A DNA stretch of 64,000 bases from Phyto melanocephala (lineage: Eukaryota; Arthropoda; Insecta; Diptera; Rhinophoridae): assembly GCA_941918925.1 (NCBI GenBank), contig OW799233.1, forward strand, positions 57,999,841 to 58,063,840, in the 5' to 3' direction. The position numbers and the translations under genes are program-made. Below the pieces are notes generated by a model that saw only the letters and a program-made list of their open reading frames with translations, had not been told where the DNA came from and ran no database searches. Positions 58,017 to 64,000 of the stretch are shown here, one piece after another. Every line of letters starts with the position of its first letter. The stretch's first letter is position 1.

Positions 58017-58812
58017 TCGTCGTTCGCAAATTATTGTGTTCTATATGACAAAAATATTTAATTGGTAAATCCCTGTTAAAGTTTAGTTGTTAATTACAAA
58101 AACTAAACCGAAAAAAATGTTGTGACCTTCCTACCAAGGAAAGTTCTATAGTTTGTGGTTTTTTCTGTTAAAAAAGTTTCCTTCTTTGAAAACGCTTCTG
58201 AGAATAGGAAGCGTTTTTTAAAAAAATGCTTTGTTTTATATGCACTTATTTGCGGAACTCTTCTTGTTTTTTAGCATATAGAACAAAATGTAAAAAATTA
58301 TTATGAGAAATGAAAAGCAAAGGATTTTCACGCAACAAAAACTTTATTTCATATAATATCGACTTCTTTTTAAACTCAATCATATCACTATGTTTTTATA
58401 AGTGAACTTAAGACAATACTTGTTAATTCCATAAAACAAAGTAAGTTCCGACTATAAAATAAAGAGAAAAAGTAAATCGAATTCAAACCGAAACCGTTTG
58501 GAAAATTTTTTTACTTAAGTAAGCTTGTTAAAAAAAAAAAAGAAACAAAGATAAAAAGTTGTACCTGTATTTTAACTTGTATTAAACAAGTTATTATAGT
58601 ACACCACTGCATCTAGAGATAAAAAGTTATATAAACTTTTCACGTCATTTATTTTCTCCGATATCTTTTTAGGAGCAGAATTTTTTAGATGTTCTTCAAA
58701 TAAATTGTTTGGAGTTTAAAAAACCTCTTTCGGCCTTTTTTTAATATTAATTTTCATATATTCTTCTTGACATAAGGAAGTTTCATATGATATTGTGAAT
58801 AGCTTATTTTTA

Positions 58813-59653
58813 TCATTTGCAACGATTTAATACGTGCAAAATGGATATTTTGAAAATCAAGTTTTTTAGATTTACTGAATACACATGAAAGTCTTCATTT
58901 GTCATTTGGATTACAATAAGCTTAACGTTCGGTGATTTATAAGTTTTTAATAATTCCACTAAATTTAAGGGGGCGTGAATTTCTCGAAATTTTAAATATT
59001 GTTCAATGGCACTATGTACGGCAACCATTTCTTGAATTTGGGAATGACCCGGATTAGAAAATTTTTGGGTGATTGTTTGAATGTTTTTATTGTTGAACAT
59101 AAATTGCAAAAGAGCAGTTAAAAAAATCTGATTTTTATTTTGAGGCACACAAGAGTCGCTCCATAAGATGAAATGCTTTACATTCTTAAAATCCTTAAAT
59201 ATTTGCTGTAAAATTTTTCCGACAGCACTGGCTATGTCATTGCCTGAACGACCACTGTGTACCTCGTTCCAAATAGAGCAGTCAGTTATGTTGGGTTCTT
59301 TTTGTTTTGCGAACACACTGTTGCCGTAATATTAACAACAGAAAGTTTTCTTTTATAATAATAAATAGACGAAAACCCCTTTGGTAATGTAAAAACACTG
59401 TTTTGGTTTTAGTAGCTCTGTCCTTTTTCACGCTCGAATATGCAATAAATTTTTTAATGAAAATGTTCTTCATAAATTTAAAATGTTTGATTTCACTCAA
59501 AGTATCGGTTTGTTTGAAACAATGCACAACGACCGCACTGATCTTTTTTTGGCACAAGAAATCCAAAATTAAATTCTTTTTTAAAAATACTTGTAAATGT
59601 CGATAATGATGTGGAATGTTCAGAATGCTTTTTTTTTTGAAGAAACGAAACAT
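58813..59653 (-). pseudogene. DUF7869-type transposase-like protein, C-terminal part
   Basis: Two frames joined at a shift near 59395. The first (59653-59395) has 'LDFLCQKKISAVVVHCFKQT', 'FMKNIFIKKFIAYSSVKKDR'. The second (59390-58813) has 'TLPKGFSSIYYYKRKLSVVN', 'CSIWNEVHSGRSGNDIASAV', 'VKHFILWSDSCVPQNKNQIF', 'FSNPGHSQIQEMVAVHSAIE'. The D-x-C-x-x-Q-N-K-N and G-H-x(n)-D/H-E-type blocks resemble the metal-binding acid pattern of RNase H-fold transposases, and the protein is the only candidate inside a perfect TIR pair. The family is a widespread uncharacterised one I associate with Pfam DUF7869. The N-terminal half is degraded or displaced by a MITE at 59906-60088; 60079-60261 ('FIANLCQFKTSKEELQNILK') may be a leftover. 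Confidence 0.65.
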
Positions 59654-59905
59654 TTTACTAATCGTTTAACCTTCCTCCAAATACTGACATGATGTACTTT
59701 TTATATGATCCCTTATTCCTTCCTTCGTTTCGTTTGAAATAATATGCTTGCCCTTTCGCAAATCTTTAACAACACCAGTGAATGGATCGCAAAGGTGCTT
59801 GAAATGATAATATATTCCATTTTTAGATATAGTCAAAGTATTTAAAAAAAATTTTTTGACACACCCGTTGCATTAAATTTTCTTTGATGTTTTTAAAGTA
59901 GTACC

Positions 59906-60088
59906 CAGGGTACACTTATACAAGGTGGAGGTGCCAGCCCAGCTGACAATTTTTTTGTGTTCTGGAGTATTTCAAACTACATATTAAAAAAATGATTTCA
60001 ACTCCGGAAATAGTCAAACTTCATACATAAAAAAAGAGAGCCGAAAATCGCTCTCTTTTACGCTATCGTCTTATGTAATTACACCATG
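59906..60088. mobile_element. hAT-like MITE, copy 2, exact 8-bp duplication
   Basis: 183 bp starting 'cagggtacacttatacaagg' and ending 'gtaattacaccatg'; gtagtacc flanks both sides (59898-59905 and 60089-60096). Same family as 1742-1920. The 8-bp duplication and CAGGG-type end fit hAT. It sits inside the TIR transposon at 58017-60618. Confidence 0.88.
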
Positions 60089-60754
60089 GTAGTACCTAAA
60101 GCTTTTTTGCTTTTTTTTAGAATGTTTTGCAACTCTTCTTTTGACGTTTTGAACTGACACAAATTTGCTATAAAAATTATTCTTTTGAATGTATGTGAGC
60201 TACCAAAATTTTTCAAAAATTTTTGACGGTCATTTGCAGAAAATAATATACTACATGACATTTTAATTAAACCTTAAGGTAGAGAAAAAAAATCAGTTGT
60301 TTTAGTGACGCTATCTGATGATCGTACCATGCTACAAACTTTATTTAGACTTGCATATAGAACAAAATAAAAATTTTTTTTATTACGTGTTTTTGCTCTA
60401 TATTCACAATTTTTTTCATATAGAACACAATAGGTTACGAAACTTGTCACTTAAGTGTTGTATAGCACAAAGTTGATGTCTCATATTTGGAAAACTATAA
60501 ATGATAACAGCAAACCGATTACACAGATGGACAGATCTCGAAAAGTTTTCATAAAATTCAGTCTTTTCTAAATTTTTTCTATTTTGCGGTATAGAACACA
60601 ATAATTTGCGAACGACGATACATATGTATAAATAATATTAAAATTATTCAAATTATATAAAAAGTGTTTAAATTTGGTTATTTAAAAGCTGCAAAACTAA
60701 TAAAAACAGAAAACAAAATAAAGTGAAAAGATAAGAAAGAGAGCAAATATTAAA

Positions 60755-61522
60755 TGTGCAGTGGGAAAATGCACGCAAAGTAACAGCAAAAAAACAAGTG
60801 AGAAATTATATTAAAAACTAAAAATTTGCGTATATTTAATAAAACGTTTGCGTTTTCAAAAAGCTGTATCATTTTACAATTTTTCAAAAGATGAAGCTCG
60901 AAGGAAGTTATGGGTTTGCAAACGAGTGAAGCCTGTAAATATGGATAAAGAAAAAATTTGTGCTTTACATTTCAAGCAAGAAGATTTTGAAAGAAACTTG
61001 AAATGGGTAAGTTAAAACAAAATTAATTCTTGCAGTACATTACTAAGGCATTATGACTATAATTGAGCAAACGGCGTGCAAAAATTTAAAAATCCCATGC
61101 AGTTCCGTCTTTAGAAACTAGTTCTATTGAAAGTGAAACGAAAACTGCTAATGAAACTGAAGTTGCAAATGTATATGAAGGATTATATGAAACTGAAAAG
61201 CAAAATGATAAAAAAAAAAAAAATTTACATGATATTCTAAATAGTTTTGAAGAAAACTTGGTCGCGGAAAATGCTCCAAGGCCGGCTTATCTTGAAGAAG
61301 ATCGCCTCCAAACTTACACCATATTTTTCAAATTAAATGGTAACAAAGTATTACTTTCAAGCGGATATTTACAATAGCATTTGTTGGAAGCAAAAGAAAT
61401 TCAAGCCAGTGAAGACGTTGAAAAACTCTTTTTTAGGTGTCGAATGTATTTTAGAATTAGGAAACTAAATGCCGAAATCGTTGAAAATACTTATAAGCGA
61501 AAAAGAAAATTTGATAAAATAA
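60755..61522 (+). pseudogene. THAP-domain gene relic
   Basis: A C2CH THAP zinc finger is visible in pieces: 'KCAVGKCTQSNSKKT' (60752-60796; C-x4-C), then after ~65 bp that could be a short intron 'AVSFYNFSKDEARRKLWV' (60863-60915) and 'KICALHFKQEDFERNLKW' (60955-61006) with the C-x2-H pair. A consensus donor GTAAGT follows at 61007. Downstream frames to 61522 read an acidic linker and 'LVAENAPRPAYLEEDRLQTY', with a TAG at 61375-61377, then 'FRIRKLNAEIVENTYKRKRK'. No ATG precedes the finger in frame. THAP domains bind DNA and are common in P-element-type transposases and host proteins; which this was is open. Confidence 0.6.
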
Positions 61523-62314
61523 CATAATGAAGTGAATTCTACACCTAATATAATAGTGAAATATTGTAATAAAAATAATGAATATATGTATATATAAAGA
61601 ATTTGTTTGCTTTTAAAACATTTAGTTAGAAAAATTAATTAGTTATACAGCTGAATTTTACTAGCCAATGAAAATACAGCTTGAGTGACGTCAGAATTCC
61701 TACATGCGCAGAAATGTTTTTTTATGTTATTTATTTAATCATTCTTGTGTATGTAAAAAGGTTACATTTATTTGTTACCGTGTACAATACTGGTAAATTC
61801 AATATCTAAGTATCAAGTTCTTTAAAGAAAAAGTTGCCAATACATATTAATAACTTAATCCTATAACAAGGTATTACCAGTACCAGCTACAATATCTTTA
61901 AGAAATTAAATATTTTTGTTTCAATTTATCAAAATTTAAAGGATTTAAGATTTCCTTCTTTTCTTTATCATCTTTGGATTATATTTCCTTTGTTACTTTT
62001 CTGAACAACCGATTTTTGTGCCCATCTCATTCAGACGCTTAATCTGTAGATATGATGACATTATTATTATCATTATTTGACATATTTTTTACTGTTAGAA
62101 TCTTCTATCTGTATTTTATATAACAATTGATGATTAGGATAAACCATTACCTATTTTGTTAGAGTCTTCTTACTAAATTGTGGGTTAAATAATAGATTAA
62201 TATGTACAAGAATCTTTAACATTTGGATGTTTTATTTGAAAAACCTTGAAAAAAAGTAATCAATTACATACATTTTTATCTTAAGAAATATATACATACA
62301 TAATAGCACAATAT
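61523..62314. other. Intergenic/intronic, nothing identified
   Basis: AT-rich; no gene or repeat recognised. Confidence 0.4.
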
Positions 62315-62400
62315 CCCCTACTTCGCTAGCGCAGTACTTATTATGTATTGAATACTCCAGTTCTTTTTTACTTATTAAATAATTTTTCGTTAAGTTGGTT
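62315..62400. repeat. Terminal fragment of the 118-bp-array element family
   Basis: 'cccctacttcgctagcgcag' and 'tatgtattgaatactc' match the left edge at 14028-14075. Only this edge is present. Confidence 0.6.
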
Positions 62401-62543
62401 GTGGATATGTTTCGAGTTTTAGGTAAAGACTCAACCTAAAGTCTTGCCAATCTGTTGTGCCTTTATTTCTAAACGTTATAGGCTCCGGTAACAGTGTCAA
62501 TCGCAAATTTCATCATTCAATCTCTCTGAAGATATAATAAAAG

Positions 62544-62611
62544 CAATAACTTCTTCCCTAACTCTGGTAAAAAATCTATTTTTATTAACAGAATTAGGGA
62601 AGAAGTTATTG
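62544..62611. repeat. 23-bp inverted repeat with 22-bp loop
   Basis: 'caataacttcttccctaact' + 'ctg' and its complement (62589-62611), one mismatch. It lies within LINE endonuclease-derived sequence, so it may reflect a local inverted duplication during decay. Confidence 0.6.
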
Positions 62612-63850
62612 TTAGTGAAAAAATCATTAGCATTTAGGAATTCCCATTGAGCATCACCTTACTTGTTACAGTTGGAGCTGCCCCAAGAGAGTTCGGGTGA
62701 GTTTGCATCACAATCTATTAAAATATTCCTACCTGCTTTTCTAGCTGACATTTTATACCTGTCGAATCCGACTTTGGTGTAAGTGTTGGGACATCAGAAG
62801 GTAGAGACACCGCTGACAGCAGTAAATTGTGTAGAAAAATCTAGAGAAAAAATTTTACCCCACAGTATGCATGTTCTGGGTGGAGATCTAGTTTTAGTAT
62901 AAAACAATCACACTAATTTCAGCGAGTAACTCTGTCGTTGACAATCCAGGGTTCCTGTATTAGAAATATGTGTATCATACCTTTTGTTTTATTTTCCATC
63001 AAAGCTTGAGTAGACGTCTTGCTTAGATGGAGATTGATCTGCAGGAGCAGTATCATAGTTGTTCTGCTAATAGAGATTCTTCTTTAGACTGAGTGATCTC
63101 TAACTTTTCCTTCTTCATTAGCATTGACTGACTTTCGCTTTCGTTCTTCTCCTTTGCTTCGTGTTCGGGGTTCTTCTTCTCCGTTGGGTTAGTTGTCCAT
63201 CCAATGGGCGTCTTCGCAATGAAAAATATAGCCGTACTTGTTAAGTAGACCTGCCCCTTTTGTTCATCTAGGTAGGAAATTCAGGTTCTATCCAAACCTA
63301 CCTACCAGTCGGTTTCCTCCCGATAAAAAACTTTCCACTTATCTACTACTAGTCCTCTATTCTGTTAGCCAATAATTTTCATCATAGCTTTACTATTCAG
63401 TTTGCTATTCTAACCTTTTATAAAAAATAAAAACTTGGTTAGAGATGGGATCTCTTTTTTTTCACAATGTCAAGTTTGCCACCCTCTCACTAGTTCTTCA
63501 GGATATGCACAAAGTTATCCGATTCTAGCTGCAGAAACAGTAAGTCCCTGGCGAACCTACAGCTTTTTATGTGGATTTGTAAAGCATTATTCAGAACATA
63601 CTGCACAATCCCTTCATTTCGATGTCGATGACAGTATTCCTTTTCGCCACTTTTGCATACAAGGGCTGCTCCTTAGGCGTTTTTTTATTCGGCTTTCTTT
63701 TGCGCGACAGTGGAGTTTTATTTTTGGTCTTTCCGCCATCACCTGAAATTTAACCTAGCCCCTTCGCTTGTTCGGAGGTTGAAGTTTTTGGTTTTTCCCC
63801 TCTTTCTCTCTTCTTTCCTTCAAAAAGTCAAAGTCTACGTCCATCTAGCA
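62560..63850 (-). pseudogene. Jockey-like LINE, ORF1 end and endonuclease
   Basis: On the reverse strand the ORF1 C-terminal part is suggested at 63720-63450 by a Lys-rich segment and 'ERVANLTL'. The apurinic endonuclease of ORF2 follows at about 63060-62560: 'LLQINLHLSKTSTQALMENK', 'IFLIQEPWIVNDRV' (catalytic Glu in 'QEP'), 'GRNILIDCDANSPELSWGSS' (Asp-x-Asn). Several frames are needed. The reverse transcriptase lies beyond or is lost. Confidence 0.7.
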
Positions 63851-64000
63851 TTTGAAAAACAAACTCAAATACTTTATTTTTAAAACATATAATTAATTGT
63901 ACTTCAAAAATTTTAATCCTTATTTATTAATGATCAATTAAATATGAAAAGCTCCGATTAAGAGAAATATGTTAATTAAATGTAATATTACTAAAATAAA
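63851..64000. other. Window end, AT-rich
   Basis: No feature seen in the last 150 bp. Confidence 0.4.

Larger units (their letters stand above)
58017..60618. mobile_element. TIR transposon carrying a DUF7869-type gene, 2.6 kb
   Basis: Perfect ~28-bp inverted ends: 'tcgtcgttcgcaaattattg'+'tgttctat' at 58017 and the complement ending at 60618. TACATA stands directly outside both ends (58011-58016, 60619-60624), so the duplication is TA or TACATA. Subterminal copies of ATAGAACA(A/C)AAT occur at about 58278, 60359 and 60418. The only recognisable gene is on the minus strand. A hAT-like MITE (59906-60088) has inserted into its 5' half. Confidence 0.85.

Noticed and set aside
63435..63746. 103-codon forward ORF
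   Set aside because: Antisense to the LINE ORF1-type sequence; codons and composition show no independent gene.

Overview
This is eukaryotic DNA from a higher dipteran, probably a calyptrate (muscoid) fly. It is very AT-rich and gene-poor. It is crowded with hairpin-ended, (GTCY)n-bearing interspersed repeats of the DINE-1/mini-me kind, mariner, hAT, PIF/Harbinger, Transib, piggyBac, BEL/Pao, copia, Jockey-like and Penelope-like remnants. The one recognisable conserved host gene is a fly-type calcium/calmodulin-dependent protein kinase kinase (CaMKK). Species cannot be fixed from the sequence alone.

Layout. 1-4.3 kb holds repeats, including a Penelope GIY-YIG remnant cut by a small hAT-like element. 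4.3-9.7 kb has two convergent, intronless genes for secreted, helix-rich proteins that share a four-cysteine spacing. 9.9-28.7 kb is intergenic: a DINE-like repeat, short TIR elements, mariner relics, a mobile element carrying about 20 tandem copies of a 118-bp unit, a LINE relic, a broken gene of a transposase-like family (DUF7869 type), and a piggyBac relic.

28.9-57.2 kb is the CaMKK locus. A 494-codon exon (28883-30364) ends inside the glycine-rich ATP loop. The reading frame resumes in phase at 56828 after a 26.5-kb intron and breaks off again at a donor site at 57183, so the rest of the kinase lies beyond the window. The intron is a stack of transposons. These include a Harbinger element with both of its genes, a mariner deletion derivative inside another repeat, a nearly intact BEL/Pao retrotransposon (37354-43600) inserted into a Transib (RAG1-like) transposase gene, a hAT relic, a hAT short element with an 8-bp duplication, a LINE, and an internally deleted copia-like element.

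57.2-64 kb is the start of the next CaMKK intron or distal sequence. It holds a 2.6-kb element with perfect 28-bp terminal inverted repeats whose only recognisable gene is a DUF7869-like protein with D/E/H motifs (the best candidate here for a poorly described transposon family). It also holds a THAP-domain relic and a 5'-region copy of a Jockey-clade LINE.

Most coding capacity is transposon-derived and broken. Host coding sequence supported here is limited to the two secreted-protein genes and two CaMKK exons.
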